Shown here: piece by piece, positions 54,737-64,000 of the stretch
Layout of the letters: every line of letters begins with the position of its first letter
Position numbering within the stretch: position 1 is the first letter of the stretch
Source of the DNA: Qipengyuania sediminis
GTDB taxonomy: Bacteria > Pseudomonadota > Alphaproteobacteria > Sphingomonadales > Sphingomonadaceae
Assembly (NCBI RefSeq): GCF_004358425.1
Contig: NZ_CP037948.1
Coordinates: 1,240,001 to 1,304,000 of the forward strand
Direction: 5' to 3'
DNA length: 64,000 nt
Program-made: the position numbers and the translations under genes
Notes under the pieces: model-generated
Seen by the model: only the letters and a program-made list of their open reading frames with translations
Database searches by the model: none
Told to the model about the DNA's origin: nothing

Positions 54737-55399
54737 TTAGCTTTCGGTTTGGTTCGTGGCCGGCGTCAGCACCATCGTCCCCTTCTCCACCCGCCAGCCG
54801 TCAAGCCGCGAAAGGAAGTTCATGCCGATGATATTGGTTTCGCCAAGCCCGGGCGCGATGACCACGTCTATTCCCTGCGCCTCGATATTGCCGAAAGCGA
54901 TGGTTCTGGCCGAAGCGATCTTGGCAATGACGGCACCATTCGCGGTGTTGATGTTGACCGGGATGCCGCCGCGGCGGGGCTCCAACCCGGCGCGCTCGGC
55001 GAGAGCGGGAGAGATCGCGCTGATCGTCGCGCCGGTGTCGATGAGGAAATTGCCCGGCGTCCCGTTGATCCGCGCCCGCACCCAGTAATGGCCGTCGGGC
55101 GAGAGCGGAATGCGCGTCTCGCCCCCTTCGACGACCTGTTCGGGAAGCCCCAGCTGCGGCACCGCGACACTCATGCGCGGGTCGAACCGTGAAACCTGCA
55201 GCACCACGGTCAAGAGGATGGCGCCCAGCGCCAGCGAGCTCAAGAGATTGAGCGCCCGGCCGAACTTCACCCGGCGCCGGACAAGCGCCGCGCCGATCCA
55301 CCCGGCCAGCATCGCCACCACCGCCGCCACCAAGAGTTCGGAGCGTGGAACCGAACGTATCACGCTTGCCAGGCTGTCGAAGGTGCTCTGAAGGTCCAT
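54737..55399 (-). CDS. membrane-anchored retropepsin-like aspartic protease
   Basis: The 220-residue protein has two N-terminal transmembrane helices (about 21-40 and 49-68) and a periplasmic clan-AA aspartic protease domain with the active-site motif FLIDTGATIS (D121). The domain ends GETNIIGMNFLSRLDGWRVE, typical of the TIGR02281-like group. I use the ATG at 55399. Such proteins are usually dimeric. Its substrate is not known. Confidence 0.87.
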   Translation of the reverse strand: MDLQSTFDSLASVIRSVPRSELLVAAVVAMLAGWIGAALVRRRVKFGRALNLLSSLALGAILLTVVLQVSRFDPRMSVAVPQLGLPEQVVEGGETRIPLSPDGHYWVRARINGTPGNFLIDTGATISAISPALAERAGLEPRRGGIPVNINTANGAVIAKIASARTIAFGNIEAQGIDVVIAPGLGETNIIGMNFLSRLDGWRVEKGTMVLTPATNQTES

Positions 55400-55452
55400 G
55401 CGGCACCATATAGGGTGCGGCAGCGGTCCGCGCCATGAATGCACGAACCGGT

Positions 55453-56451
55453 TCAGGGTGCGCTTCTCGGTTCTGTCGCTTCGGCGAGGATCAGTGAGAA
55501 GCGCCCCTCAGCGTCGGTCCAGCGGGCGCGCGGGGTCCAGCCTGCCGCTGCCAGCAGCAGATTGGAACTGCGGCGGGTGAACTTGTGGCTATTCTCGGTA
55601 TGGATGGTCTCGCCTGCCCTCATGGTGAAGCGGACACCCGAGACCTCGAACGCGATATCGCGCATCGCCTCGAGATGCATTTCGATGCGCGCAAGCTCGT
55701 CGTTCCAGCGCACCTTATGCCGCAGCGCTTCGACCGGAATGGTGCCGGCAAGTTCGCGGTTGATCCGCAGCGCGAGATTGCGGTTGAAGGCTGCGGTGAC
55801 CCCCGCGACATCGTCATAAGCGGCAATCAGCACCGCAGGGTCCTTCACCAGGTCCATGCCGATCAGCAGCATCGGCTGTGTTCCCGCATCCGCCTGCAGC
55901 GTTCCGCGCATCGAGCGCAGCAGGTTCACCGCGGTGCGCGGAACCATATTGCCGATGGTGGAGCCCGGAAAGAAGCCGAGCTTCGGCAAATGGGAGACGG
56001 CGTCGGGCAGGGCCACCTCTCGCATGAAGTCTGCTTCCACCGGATAGATGGGAAGGCTTGGAAACCGCGCCGCCAGGCCCGCCGCCGCATCGCGCAGGAA
56101 ATCTCCCGCGATGTCGAGCGGTACATAGGCGGCAGGCGCAATCGCGGCGAGCAGCAGCGGGGTTTTGGCCGAACTGCCCGATCCGAACTCCACCACTGCG
56201 CGCCCCTTCCCGACCGCGGCGGCGAAATCGGGTCCCCGCGCTTCGAGGATCTCGGTCTCGGCGCGCGTGGGGTAGTACTCGGGCAGGCGCGTAATATCTT
56301 CGAACAGCCGCGATCCCGCATCGTCGTAGAACCAGCGCGCCGGCACGGCCTTTTGCGCCTGTCCCAATCCCGCGAGCACGTCGGCGCGGAAGGCACGGTC
56401 GATACCTTGCGCGTCGCGACTGACCAGGGTGAGGGTATCCTCGGACCGCAT
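55453..56451 (-). CDS. egtD: L-histidine N-alpha-methyltransferase
   Basis: EgtD trimethylates histidine to hercynine with SAM, the first step of ergothioneine synthesis. The 332-residue protein starts MRSEDTLTLVSRDAQGIDRA at 56451 and contains the SAM-binding EFGSGSSAKT and the family pattern FFPGSTIGN. The start overlaps the egtB stop by one base (TGATG), so the two enzymes are co-translated. The frame is open further upstream only as an overlap with egtB. Confidence 0.95.
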   Translation of the reverse strand: MRSEDTLTLVSRDAQGIDRAFRADVLAGLGQAQKAVPARWFYDDAGSRLFEDITRLPEYYPTRAETEILEARGPDFAAAVGKGRAVVEFGSGSSAKTPLLLAAIAPAAYVPLDIAGDFLRDAAAGLAARFPSLPIYPVEADFMREVALPDAVSHLPKLGFFPGSTIGNMVPRTAVNLLRSMRGTLQADAGTQPMLLIGMDLVKDPAVLIAAYDDVAGVTAAFNRNLALRINRELAGTIPVEALRHKVRWNDELARIEMHLEAMRDIAFEVSGVRFTMRAGETIHTENSHKFTRRSSNLLLAAAGWTPRARWTDAEGRFSLILAEATEPRSAP

Positions 56452-57695
56452 CAGAGGTCCTTCGCCAGCCGCAAGCCGGCAAACTGCCAGCGCTGATGCG
56501 GGTAGAAGAAATTGCGATAACTGGTTCGCGAGGAGCCGCGCGGCGTCGCGCAGCTCGCCCCGCGCAGCACCATCTGACCGCTCATGAACTTGCCGTTGTA
56601 TTCGCCCACCGCCCCCGCAGCCGGTCGGAACCGGGGATAGGGCAGATAGGCGGAGCGGGTGTGTTGCCAGCAATCGCCGAACAGCGCGGTGCCGCCGCGA
56701 GGCAGCACGGGACCCGCGGCATCTAGTTGATTGCCTCCCGAAGCATCGTGTGCCCCTTGCGCGATCGCTTCCCATTCGTACTCGCTGGGCAGCCGCGCCC
56801 CGGCCCAGGCGGCAAAGGCCTCGGCCTCGTAATAGGAGATATGCGTCACCGGGGCGTCGGCGTAGCGTGGCTGCCAGCCCGCGTGGGTGAAGGCCTCCTC
56901 GCCCCGCCAATAGAGCGGCGCCTTTACGCCTTCGCGCTGTACCCAGGACCAGCCGTCGCTCAACCATAGCTGCGGTTCGGAATAAGCGCCCGCAGCGATG
57001 AAGTCCGCCCATTCGCCATTGGTGACGAGCCGTTTCGCGAGCGCGAAGGGCTCGAGCAGCACCCGGTGCAATGGCGCTTCGTTGTCGAAGGCGAAGCCGG
57101 GTCCTTCATGTCCGATCCGCGCCATCCCGCCGGGGAAGGTGTGCCAACCGAGGTCCGCGCGAGGAGAAGGACCTTCCTCGCGCTGGTTCGCAAGTTCCCA
57201 CATCCCCGGCCCGAGCGGATTGCTCCACAGCGCGTGCTTGATATCGGTCAGCAGCAGCTCCTGGTGCTGCTGCTCGTGCGCGATGCCCAGCGCGATGAGA
57301 CCATTAAGCGCTGGATCGCCAGCCAGCGCCATCATCGCCTCCGTCACATAGGCGCGGTAGGCAAGAACGTCCGCCAGCGAGGGACGCGAAAGCAGGCCGC
57401 GCGCGAAACGGGCGATGCGCGCCCCTTCGGCTTCGTAATAGCTGTTGTGAAGAAAAGGCCAGCGCGCGTCGAACAGCCGGTAGCCTGGCGCATGTTGGCG
57501 CAGCACAAAGGTTTCCCAGAACCAGGTGGTATGCGCGAGATGCCATTTCGCAGGTGACGCGTCCTCCATGGACTGGAGCGTCGCATCGGCATCGGACAGC
57601 GGGGCGGCGAGCGCTTCGGTAAGTGCGCGAACGGAGGCCAGGCGCTCCCGGATATCGCCGCCCTGTTCGTTCGCTCTCGCTTGCCCCGGGGCCAT
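56451..57695 (-). CDS. egtB: ergothioneine sulfoxide synthase
   Basis: EgtB uses iron and O2 to join hercynine to a thiol (cysteine or gamma-Glu-Cys). The 414-residue protein has an N-terminal DinB-like domain with the iron-ligand region (H52 or H55 in WHLAHTTW; H140 and H144 in HEQQH) and a C-terminal formylglycine-type domain ending GASCATPRGSSRTSYRNFFY. With egtD it forms a two-gene pathway; egtA, egtC and egtE are not nearby. Confidence 0.95.
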   Translation of the reverse strand: MAPGQARANEQGGDIRERLASVRALTEALAAPLSDADATLQSMEDASPAKWHLAHTTWFWETFVLRQHAPGYRLFDARWPFLHNSYYEAEGARIARFARGLLSRPSLADVLAYRAYVTEAMMALAGDPALNGLIALGIAHEQQHQELLLTDIKHALWSNPLGPGMWELANQREEGPSPRADLGWHTFPGGMARIGHEGPGFAFDNEAPLHRVLLEPFALAKRLVTNGEWADFIAAGAYSEPQLWLSDGWSWVQREGVKAPLYWRGEEAFTHAGWQPRYADAPVTHISYYEAEAFAAWAGARLPSEYEWEAIAQGAHDASGGNQLDAAGPVLPRGGTALFGDCWQHTRSAYLPYPRFRPAAGAVGEYNGKFMSGQMVLRGASCATPRGSSRTSYRNFFYPHQRWQFAGLRLAKDL

Positions 57696-57784
57696 GCGCG
57701 ACCCTCCGCTACCCTGCCGCCGTCAGCGCGACCGCGCGTGTCATGCTATCATTTGTAAGCCTTGGAAAGCCCCGTCGCCGATCG

Positions 57785-59164
57785 TCAGGCGGCGTCTCGC
57801 GCGCGCCCTGCGGCGGCGCGGTTGAGCATCTCGGCGACGAGAAAGGCCAGTTCCAGCGATTGCGCGGCATTAAGGCGCGGATCGCAGTGTGTGTGATAGC
57901 GGTCGCGTAGGCCCTCGTCGGTAATGGCGACCGCCCCGCCCACACATTCGGTGACGTCCTGCCCGGTCATCTCGATATGTACGCCGCCCGGGTGCGTGCC
58001 CTCGGCGCTATGAACGGCGAAAAAGCTCTTCACCTCGCGCAGGATGCGATCGAAGGGCCGCGTCTTGTAGCCGCTGTCCGAGACGACGACGTTGCCGTGC
58101 ATCGGATCGCAGCTCCAGACGACCGGGTGGCCTTCACGGCCGACGGCACGGAGCAGCGGGGGGAGGCCATCCTCCACCTTGTCGTGCCCGAAACGCGCGA
58201 TCAAAGTGATCCGCCCCGGCGCCCGGGCGGGATTGAGCGTGTCAAGCAGGCGGAGGAGATCGTCGGGCGCGAGGCTGGGCCCGCATTTCATGCCCAGCGG
58301 ATTGCCGATGCCGCGCGCGAACTCGACATGCGCGCTGCCGGGGAAACGCGTACGGTCGCCGATCCACAGCATATGCGCGCTGGTATCGTACCAGTCGCCG
58401 GTCAGGCTGTCGCGCCGCGTCATCGCCTGCTCGAAAGGCAGGAGCAGGGCTTCGTGGCTGGTGTAAAAGCTGGTGCCGCGCAATTGCGGCAGCGTCTCTG
58501 GGCTGACCCCGCAGGCTTCCATGAAATCGAGCGCTTCGCCAATGCGGTTCGCGATGTCCGCGAAGCGCTCGGCCCAGGGGCTGCGGCCCATGAAGTCGAG
58601 CGTCCACTGATGGACCTGGCGCAGGTTGGCGTAGCCGCCGTTCGCAAAGGCGCGCAGCAGGTTGAGCGTGGCGGCGGATTGCGAATAAGCGCGCACCATG
58701 CGTTGCGGATCGTTGCGGCGCGCCTCCGCGTCGAACTCGATGCCATTGACGTTGTCGCCGAAATAGCTCGGCAGCGTGACCTGCCCTTGCGTCTCGAATG
58801 GCGCACTACGCGGCTTGGCGAACTGGCCCGCCATCCGCCCGACCTTCACCACCGGGCGCTTGCCCGCGAAGGTCATCACGACCGCCATCTGCAAGAGCAC
58901 GCGGAAGGTATCGCGGATGGTATCCGGGTGGAACTCGGCGAAGCTTTCCGCGCAGTCCCCGCCCTGGAGCAGGAAGGCACGCCCTTCGGCAACCTCGGCC
59001 AGGTCTGCGGTCAGCGCGCGTGCCTCGCCCGCAAAGACCAGCGGAGGATAGGAACCGAGCGTTCGGACCGCTTCATCCAGCGCCGACGCATCCTCGTATT
59101 GCGGCAGATGACGCGCCTCGAGACTGCGCCAGCTTGCAGGGGTCCAGGCGGGGGCGCGGGTCAT
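57785..59164 (-). CDS. aroG: class II 3-deoxy-7-phosphoheptulonate (DAHP) synthase
   Basis: This enzyme makes DAHP from phosphoenolpyruvate and erythrose-4-phosphate, the first step of the shikimate pathway. The 459-residue protein starts [20 protein letters not shown] at 59164 and is of the plant/Mycobacterium-like class II. Motifs include [34 protein letters not shown] and [10 protein letters not shown]. It is much longer than class I AroG/F/H. It is monocistronic. Confidence 0.95.
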   Translation of the reverse strand: MTRAPAWTPASWRSLEARHLPQYEDASALDEAVRTLGSYPPLVFAGEARALTADLAEVAEGRAFLLQGGDCAESFAEFHPDTIRDTFRVLLQMAVVMTFAGKRPVVKVGRMAGQFAKPRSAPFETQGQVTLPSYFGDNVNGIEFDAEARRNDPQRMVRAYSQSAATLNLLRAFANGGYANLRQVHQWTLDFMGRSPWAERFADIANRIGEALDFMEACGVSPETLPQLRGTSFYTSHEALLLPFEQAMTRRDSLTGDWYDTSAHMLWIGDRTRFPGSAHVEFARGIGNPLGMKCGPSLAPDDLLRLLDTLNPARAPGRITLIARFGHDKVEDGLPPLLRAVGREGHPVVWSCDPMHGNVVVSDSGYKTRPFDRILREVKSFFAVHSAEGTHPGGVHIEMTGQDVTECVGGAVAITDEGLRDRYHTHCDPRLNAAQSLELAFLVAEMLNRAAAGRARDAA

Positions 59165-59212
59165 GCAGGCTCCATGGCGCATCGGAGCGGGCCTTGACCA
59201 GTACAAAGGCGG

Positions 59213-62194
59213 CTAGCGGCCGGGTCGCATTGGGGCCGACGACGACGGCGCCGGCGGCAATGGCGCGGGCGCTTTGGCTAGCCTCTGGCCTTCTGGCAGC
59301 ACCGCGAGCTGCCAAGGTTCCTCGCTCCCGAAATATTTGCGCGCCAGGGCCTGCATGACCTCGGGCGTGGTGCGCGTGTAGTCGGGCATCAGCGATCCGA
59401 GGAGGGTGGCGACGCGCGGGTCCGCAGTCACGCCTTCAAGCTGGAGCAGCCAGAACAGGCTTCCGGTCGAAACGCGCGTGATCGTCTGCCGCAAAGGTTC
59501 CGTCACCCGCGCGAGTTCGTCGGCAGTGGGGGGAGTCGCGGCAAGATCGGCAGCGATGCGGCGCGCCTCGGCGAAGAAGACCGGCACATCTTCCGGGCGC
59601 AATTGCCCGATCGCGGCAATGCGCCCGCCGCCGGCGATATCCGTCGGCCAGTCGGAGCGGATCGTCGGCGAATAGCTCGCCCCCGCCCGCTCGCGCATGG
59701 CATCGAGCAGGCGGTTGTTGAACAGCTGAACGAGGATCTGAAGCTGGCGCGATTCGCGCAAGGCCGCGACCCCCCCGCCGCTTCGCCATTGCACCACCGC
59801 CGCGGCCTGCGAGGCTTCGCCGCGGTGATAACGCACCTCGGTCGCGCCGGCGGGGCCGTAGCCGGGCAGCCGCGCGGCCGAAGCTGGGGCCAGCGGCGCG
59901 CGCGGCCCGAGCGCACCGAACGTGCGCGCGAGCGCCTGCACGGTCGCTGTGCGGTCGATATCGCCGAAGACCAGAACCTCGACGGGGCCCTGGCGCAGGA
60001 TCGGCTCCCACATCTGCCGGAAGCCCTCGGGCGTCGCGGCTTCGAGCGCGGCGCGGGTGGGCGAGGCATAGCGCGGATCGCCGCCGCGCGAGAGGCCTTC
60101 GAAATCGCGCTCCAGAACTCCCGCAGGGCTGGTGGCGTAGCTTTCGAAGGCGAGCAGCGCCGCCGCGCGCGCGCGGACGACCGGGTTCGTGTCCCAGCGC
60201 GGCATGCCAAGCTTGGCCGCGAACAGATAAAGCTGGTCCGCCACATCTTCGCGCCGGGTTTGCGCAAAGAAGGTGAAGGTGCCGTCTTCGATTGCGAAGT
60301 CGAAACCCATCTTGCGGCCCGCGGCAATCCGATCAAGTTCCTCCTGGCCCAGCGGTCCGAGACCCGAGCCCACCAAGGCGCCCTTGCCCAGCGCGATGTA
60401 GGCGGCATCGTTATCGCCGAAGGCGCGATAGCCGCCGCCGAAGCGCACCTTGACCGTCACTCGGCCTGGCTCTCCTGCAGCGGCCCAGACGACCGCCTTC
60501 ACCCCATTGGCGAAATCGACCTGCGAAATATCGTGCACGCCGATCGGTGCTTCGCGCAGGATCGTGCCAGGCTTCCCGATCGCGGGTAGGCTGGCGAAGG
60601 AGATAGGAGCAGAAGCCGCCCGAGCCGAAGGATCGGGCTTGGACGGTGCGCGCAATGCTGTGGCCAGATCACCCGCTTCCGCCTCACCCACGGCGGGGGT
60701 GACATAGGTCGCGCGAATCACAGTTCCCGCGAACATCCGCCGCGCGGCCTCCAGGATCTGTTCGGGAGTGATGGTATCCTTCATGCCGGTGAAGACGGCG
60801 AGCGCGGTTTCGGGCGAGGCCACCGCCTCCCCAATGTCGACAGCGGTCACCATATCGTCGGCGAGCCGCCCCCCAGCCATCACGCTGCGTTCGGCGACTG
60901 CGCTTTCGAACTGCTGCTGCTGGCCGGCGATTTCGCGCGCCAGCTCCTCTGCGCTCGGCGGCGCTTCGAGAGCGTCGGCAATGACTCCCCGCACATCGCT
61001 GAGCGCCGCGCGCCAGTCCGCGGTCAGCGGGGCGAAGGACACGATCGTGGTATCGGCTGAGCGGCTGATCTTGTCCTGCTCGACCTCAGCATAAAGATAG
61101 CTTCCACCCGCCCGGGCACGGCGTTCCAGGCGGCGATTGACGATGGCTTCGGCCAGCCGGCCGCGCAGTAATCCCTGGTTGTAGGCGACCGTGTCCGCGA
61201 CTCGCCGCCACGGGCGCAGGATCGCATAGGAAAAGGCGCGGGGCAGATCGGGCTCCACCATCACCGCGGTTTCTCCTACCGGATTGGCGGGGTCGGCGCT
61301 CGCGGGGGCCTGCGGATCGCCGAAGGAGGGTGCAGGTTCGACCCGCCCGCGGACCCGCCAATCGCCGAACCATCGCTCAACCGTGGCTGCCAATAGCAGC
61401 GGATCGACATCGCCCACCACCACTACAACGGCGTTTTCCGGCCGATACCAGCGTCGATGGAAGGCTTCGACGCTGCGTCCGGTCGCGGCCGCGAGCGTTG
61501 CCTCGGTGCCGATCGGAGCGCGCCGGGAAAGAAGCTGGCCCGCGAAGATGGTCTGACGCGCCTGTTCTCCCGTGCGTTCGGCGGGGCCCGAATTGTCGCG
61601 CTTCTCGGCGAGCACGATCGGCACCTCGGCACGCACGTTGGCGGTCGTGAGCCTGGGCTCCCGGACCATCCCCGAAAGCAGCTTCAGGCTTTCCGACAGC
61701 TTCGCCGGGTCCGCCCCGCCGGGCAGGTCGAGCTTGAAAACCGTATGCGTGGGGCTGGTTTCGGCGTTGGTGTCGCTGCCGAAAGTCGCGCCCAGCCGCT
61801 GCCAGGTGGGGATCGCCTGCGCGACGCCGAGATAGCGGCTTTCGCGGAAAGCGAGATGCTCGAGGAGATGCGCGTAGCCGCGTTCGGCGTCACGCTCGTG
61901 CAGTGATCCCGCATCGATGCGTACCCGGATCGAAACCTGGCCCGGGGGCACCCCGTTGCGGCGGACTGCGTAACGAAGCCCATTGGGCATCTTGCCGAAC
62001 CGCCATTCATCATCCCGCGGAAGATCGCTGCCCTCGTAGATCCAGGGCGTTTCGCCTGCGGTAAGCAAGTATCGGGGCGCGGGCGCGGCGGTGCCTTGCG
62101 CGGCGAGAGCGCTGCCTGCGAGAGGCTGCAGGGCGAGGAGCGCGGCGGGGAGCAGGTACGCCAGATGCCGGGCGGCGCGGCGGAGGGGGAACAT
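59213..62194 (-). CDS. exported M16 family zinc metallopeptidase
   Basis: The protein of about 993 residues has a signal peptide (MFPLRRAARHLAYLLPAALL and onward, cleavage near AAQ), and two M16 domains. The N-terminal one carries HLLEH (H109, E112, H113, counted from the 62194 start); the C-terminal one is degenerate. It lacks the lipobox of the paralogue at 13689, so it should be soluble in the periplasm. An ATG at 62215 gives 7 extra residues. Substrate unknown. Confidence 0.9.
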   Translation of the reverse strand: MFPLRRAARHLAYLLPAALLALQPLAGSALAAQGTAAPAPRYLLTAGETPWIYEGSDLPRDDEWRFGKMPNGLRYAVRRNGVPPGQVSIRVRIDAGSLHERDAERGYAHLLEHLAFRESRYLGVAQAIPTWQRLGATFGSDTNAETSPTHTVFKLDLPGGADPAKLSESLKLLSGMVREPRLTTANVRAEVPIVLAEKRDNSGPAERTGEQARQTIFAGQLLSRRAPIGTEATLAAATGRSVEAFHRRWYRPENAVVVVVGDVDPLLLAATVERWFGDWRVRGRVEPAPSFGDPQAPASADPANPVGETAVMVEPDLPRAFSYAILRPWRRVADTVAYNQGLLRGRLAEAIVNRRLERRARAGGSYLYAEVEQDKISRSADTTIVSFAPLTADWRAALSDVRGVIADALEAPPSAEELAREIAGQQQQFESAVAERSVMAGGRLADDMVTAVDIGEAVASPETALAVFTGMKDTITPEQILEAARRMFAGTVIRATYVTPAVGEAEAGDLATALRAPSKPDPSARAASAPISFASLPAIGKPGTILREAPIGVHDISQVDFANGVKAVVWAAAGEPGRVTVKVRFGGGYRAFGDNDAAYIALGKGALVGSGLGPLGQEELDRIAAGRKMGFDFAIEDGTFTFFAQTRREDVADQLYLFAAKLGMPRWDTNPVVRARAAALLAFESYATSPAGVLERDFEGLSRGGDPRYASPTRAALEAATPEGFRQMWEPILRQGPVEVLVFGDIDRTATVQALARTFGALGPRAPLAPASAARLPGYGPAGATEVRYHRGEASQAAAVVQWRSGGGVAALRESRQLQILVQLFNNRLLDAMRERAGASYSPTIRSDWPTDIAGGGRIAAIGQLRPEDVPVFFAEARRIAADLAATPPTADELARVTEPLRQTITRVSTGSLFWLLQLEGVTADPRVATLLGSLMPDYTRTTPEVMQALARKYFGSEEPWQLAVLPEGQRLAKAPAPLPPAPSSSAPMRPGR

Positions 62195-62288
62195 GCGCCC
62201 GCCATAGGGCCGCAACCTATGAAGGGCCAGTGAATGCGTGCGCCCCGCGCGCCTTGCCCCTGCCCCGCCCGCGCCCTACATCGCCGCC

Positions 62289-62876
62289 ATGCTGATCGAG
62301 ACCGAAGCGACGCCCAATCCCGCCAGCCTCAAGTTCCTGCCCGGCCGCGCCGTCGCAGGTAGCGGCGGCACCCGCGAATTCGCCAGTCCCGAGGCTGCGG
62401 AGGCGAGCCCGCTGGCGCAGGCGCTGTTCGATACGGGCGAGGTGACCGGCGTGTTCTTCGGCAGCGATTTCGTTACCGTGACCGCAGCGCCGGGGGTGCA
62501 CTGGAGCGATCTGAAGCCCGCGGTGCTCTCGATTCTGCTCGATCACTTCGTCTCCGAAGCGCCGCTCTACCCGCCTGGCAGCGCGGCGGGGATTGCCGTG
62601 CCGAGCGATCCCGACGACGCTCCGCTCTATGCCGACCGGGCCGAGGACGCCGATATCGTCGCGCAGATCAACGAGCTTATCGACACCCGCGTACGCCCGG
62701 CGGTGGCAGGTGACGGCGGTGACATCCGCTACCGCGGCTATCGCGACGGAGTGGTCTATTTGCAGATGCAGGGCGCATGCTCGGGCTGCCCGTCCTCCAC
62801 CGCGACGCTGAAGCACGGGATCGAGGGGCTGCTCAAGCACTACGTCCCCGAAGTGACCGAGGTGCGCGCCGCATGA
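62289..62876 (+). CDS. Nfu/NifU-type Fe-S scaffold protein
   Basis: The 195-residue protein has an N-terminal Nfu_N domain (MLIETEATPNPASLKFLPGR) and a C-terminal NifU-like domain with the cluster-binding pair in GACSGCPSSTATLKHGIE. It carries nascent 4Fe-4S clusters to client proteins. The ATG at 62289 gives the family start. Its stop overlaps the start of the nitroreductase gene (ATGA). Confidence 0.95.
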   Translation: MLIETEATPNPASLKFLPGRAVAGSGGTREFASPEAAEASPLAQALFDTGEVTGVFFGSDFVTVTAAPGVHWSDLKPAVLSILLDHFVSEAPLYPPGSAAGIAVPSDPDDAPLYADRAEDADIVAQINELIDTRVRPAVAGDGGDIRYRGYRDGVVYLQMQGACSGCPSSTATLKHGIEGLLKHYVPEVTEVRAA

Positions 62877-63481
62877 CCCGCCAGTTCCACGACCAGGTGC
62901 TCGGCGACGCCGCGCTCGATCAACTCTATCGCGAGGCGCGCAGCTATAACGGCTGGCTGCCCAGGCAAGTGAGCGAAGCGCAGATCCGCGCGATCTACGA
63001 CCTCATGAAGATGGGGCCGACCTCGGCCAATATGCAGCCCGCGCGCCTCTTATGGTGCCGTTCGCAGGAGGCGAAGGAGACCCTCGCGAGCTTCGCGTCG
63101 GAGGGGAACAGGCAAAAGATCGCGACTGCGCCGGTCTGCGTCATCATCGGCTATGACCTCGATTTTCACGAGCAATTGCCGTGGCTGTTCCCGCATACCG
63201 ACGCCAGGGCCTGGTTCGAGGGTGACGAGGCGGGGCGCAAGACCGGTGCGGCGCGCAATTCGGCGTTGCAGGGCGCTTATCTCATGCTCGCGGCGCGCGC
63301 GCTGGGGCTCGATTGCGGGCCGATGTCGGGTGTCGATCTTGATCGGATCACCGCGCATTTCTTCGCTGATCAGCCGCGCTGGCGGGCCGATTGGGTGTGC
63401 TCGATCGGATATGGCGATCCCGAGACGATCTTCGATCGCAGTCCCCGCCCCGAGTTCGAGACCTTCAACCGCATCGCCTGA
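62873..63481 (+). CDS. nitroreductase family protein, RutE/malonic-semialdehyde-reductase-like
   Basis: The 202-residue FMN-binding protein starts MTRQFHDQVLGDAALDQLYR and has GPTSANMQPARLLWC, the phosphate/FMN segment typical of the RutE/HadB group, and ALGLDCGPMSG. RutE reduces malonic semialdehyde in the Rut uracil pathway, but no other rut gene is here, so the physiological substrate is uncertain. It is translationally coupled to nfu. Confidence 0.85.
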   Translation: MTRQFHDQVLGDAALDQLYREARSYNGWLPRQVSEAQIRAIYDLMKMGPTSANMQPARLLWCRSQEAKETLASFASEGNRQKIATAPVCVIIGYDLDFHEQLPWLFPHTDARAWFEGDEAGRKTGAARNSALQGAYLMLAARALGLDCGPMSGVDLDRITAHFFADQPRWRADWVCSIGYGDPETIFDRSPRPEFETFNRIA

Positions 63482-63515
63482 TGCGACCCACAGCCCGGGG
63501 CAACGGCTTTGTGCG

Positions 63516-64000
63516 ATGCGGATGCTGACGATCGAATGTGCGAGCGAGGCCTGCTCGATAGCGCTGTTTGAGGGCGATGCTTTGGTCGCCGCGCGCCACG
63601 AAGTGCTGGGCCGGGGTCATGCGGAGCATCTGGTGCCCCTGATCGCCTCTCTGCCGGGCAAGGGGCGGGCGGGGGCGATCCGCGTTTCGCTCGGCCCTGG
63701 CAGCTTTACAGGCGTGCGCATCGGGCTCGCTGCGGCGCGCGCGCTTGGCCTGGCTTGGGGTGCCGCGGTGCTGGGCTATCCGACGCTGGCGCTGGTCGCG
63801 GCGCAGAACCCGGAGGGAGAGGCGCTGGTCTGCATGGCGGGCGGACATGGCCAATGGTTCGTCCAGCCGTTCCGCGGCGGCTTGCCGCAAGGCCCCCTCG
63901 CCTCGCTTCGTCCGGCTGATGCCGCAGCCGGCTTCGGCTGCGAGCGCGTCATAGGTTCGCGGGCGCAGGATCTGGTCTCCCTTCGCGGTTATGGCACAGC
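63516..64000 (+). CDS. tsaB: tRNA threonylcarbamoyladenosine biosynthesis protein TsaB (C-terminus beyond window)
   Basis: TsaB partners TsaD and TsaE to make the t6A base on tRNA. About 161 codons are visible. The protein begins MRMLTIECASEACSIALFEG and has HAEHLVPLIASLP and VSLGPGSFTGVRIGLAAARA, the typical TsaB core (an ASKHA fold). An in-frame ATG two codons later is also possible. It lies 34 bases after the nitroreductase gene, is read on the same strand, and runs off the window. Confidence 0.93.
   Translation, partial: MRMLTIECASEACSIALFEGDALVAARHEVLGRGHAEHLVPLIASLPGKGRAGAIRVSLGPGSFTGVRIGLAAARALGLAWGAAVLGYPTLALVAAQNPEGEALVCMAGGHGQWFVQPFRGGLPQGPLASLRPADAAAGFGCERVIGSRAQDLVSLRGYGT

Noticed and set aside
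13689..62194. The two M16 proteases as a paired system
   Set aside because: They are 43 kb apart, differ in export type (lipoprotein versus cleaved signal) and share no neighbours. A functional link has no support here.

Overview
This 64 kb window is chromosomal DNA from a high-GC alphaproteobacterium, most likely Sphingomonadales and probably Erythrobacteraceae. This is inferred from protein sequences and gene neighbourhoods, not from a database search. Supporting signs are the 40-residue aa3 oxidase subunit IV beside pntAA, class II DAHP synthase, two-gene ergothioneine synthesis (egtB/egtD), HflK/HflC/DegP and CtrA-like TTAACCAT sites. Almost all of it is core chromosome. I see no insertion sequence, prophage or CRISPR array.

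Layout. Positions 1-9.1 kb (minus strand) carry the joined str-S10 translation operon: rpsL, rpsG, fusA, tuf, then a terminator-like hairpin, then rpsJ, rplC, rplD, rplW, rplB, rpsS, rplV and rpsC (cut by the window edge). Positions 9.5-12.6 kb form a small-gene and stress/regulatory patch: a WGxxGxxG-type exported peptide, a small hydrophilic protein, a YflT/GSP17M-like stress protein, a 30-residue membrane peptide, a LuxR solo, a FixJ-like regulator with a degenerate receiver, and tRNA-Phe. Positions 12.9-17.6 kb hold purC, an M16 lipoprotein protease and purS-purQ. Positions 17.5-24.7 kb hold an RsmB-type rRNA methyltransferase, an SdhAF4-like assembly factor, a cytochrome P450 behind a TetR-like palindrome, and an overlapping set mrp / molybdenum-hydroxylase large subunit / hemH.

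Positions 24.8-28.7 kb encode membrane and periplasmic protein quality control (hflK, hflC, degP). Positions 28.7-37.7 kb encode a GGDEF-EAL protein, glmS, a GT-C glycosyltransferase, an O-antigen-ligase-like protein and a lone CpaF ATPase. Three CtrA-like half-sites lie in their promoters. Positions 37.8-48 kb are mixed metabolism: a DMT transporter, entericidin, acyl-CoA ligase, ABA4-like/SDR/dGTPase-like operon, subtilase, hydrolase, and a diheme cytochrome paired with a beta-helix protein. Positions 48.1-51.9 kb are the coxIV-pntAA-X-pntAB-pntB-lipoprotein operon, where X is a lower-GC gene of unknown function inserted between transhydrogenase subunits. Positions 52-64 kb hold an NtrC-type regulator with an altered GAFTGA loop, folP, a retropepsin-like membrane protease, egtB-egtD, aroG (class II), a second M16 protease, an Nfu-type Fe-S scaffold, a RutE-like nitroreductase and the start of tsaB.

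The best candidates for something new are the gene wedged inside the pnt operon with one-base overlaps on both sides, the tandem hairpins in the rpsL-rpsG spacer next to a hairpin over the rpsG Shine-Dalgarno, the Mrp/molybdenum-hydroxylase/ferrochelatase operon lacking the usual Fe-S partner subunit, the LuxR-solo/pseudo-receiver pair, and the two matching EcfG-type promoters. None has been tested by computation here.
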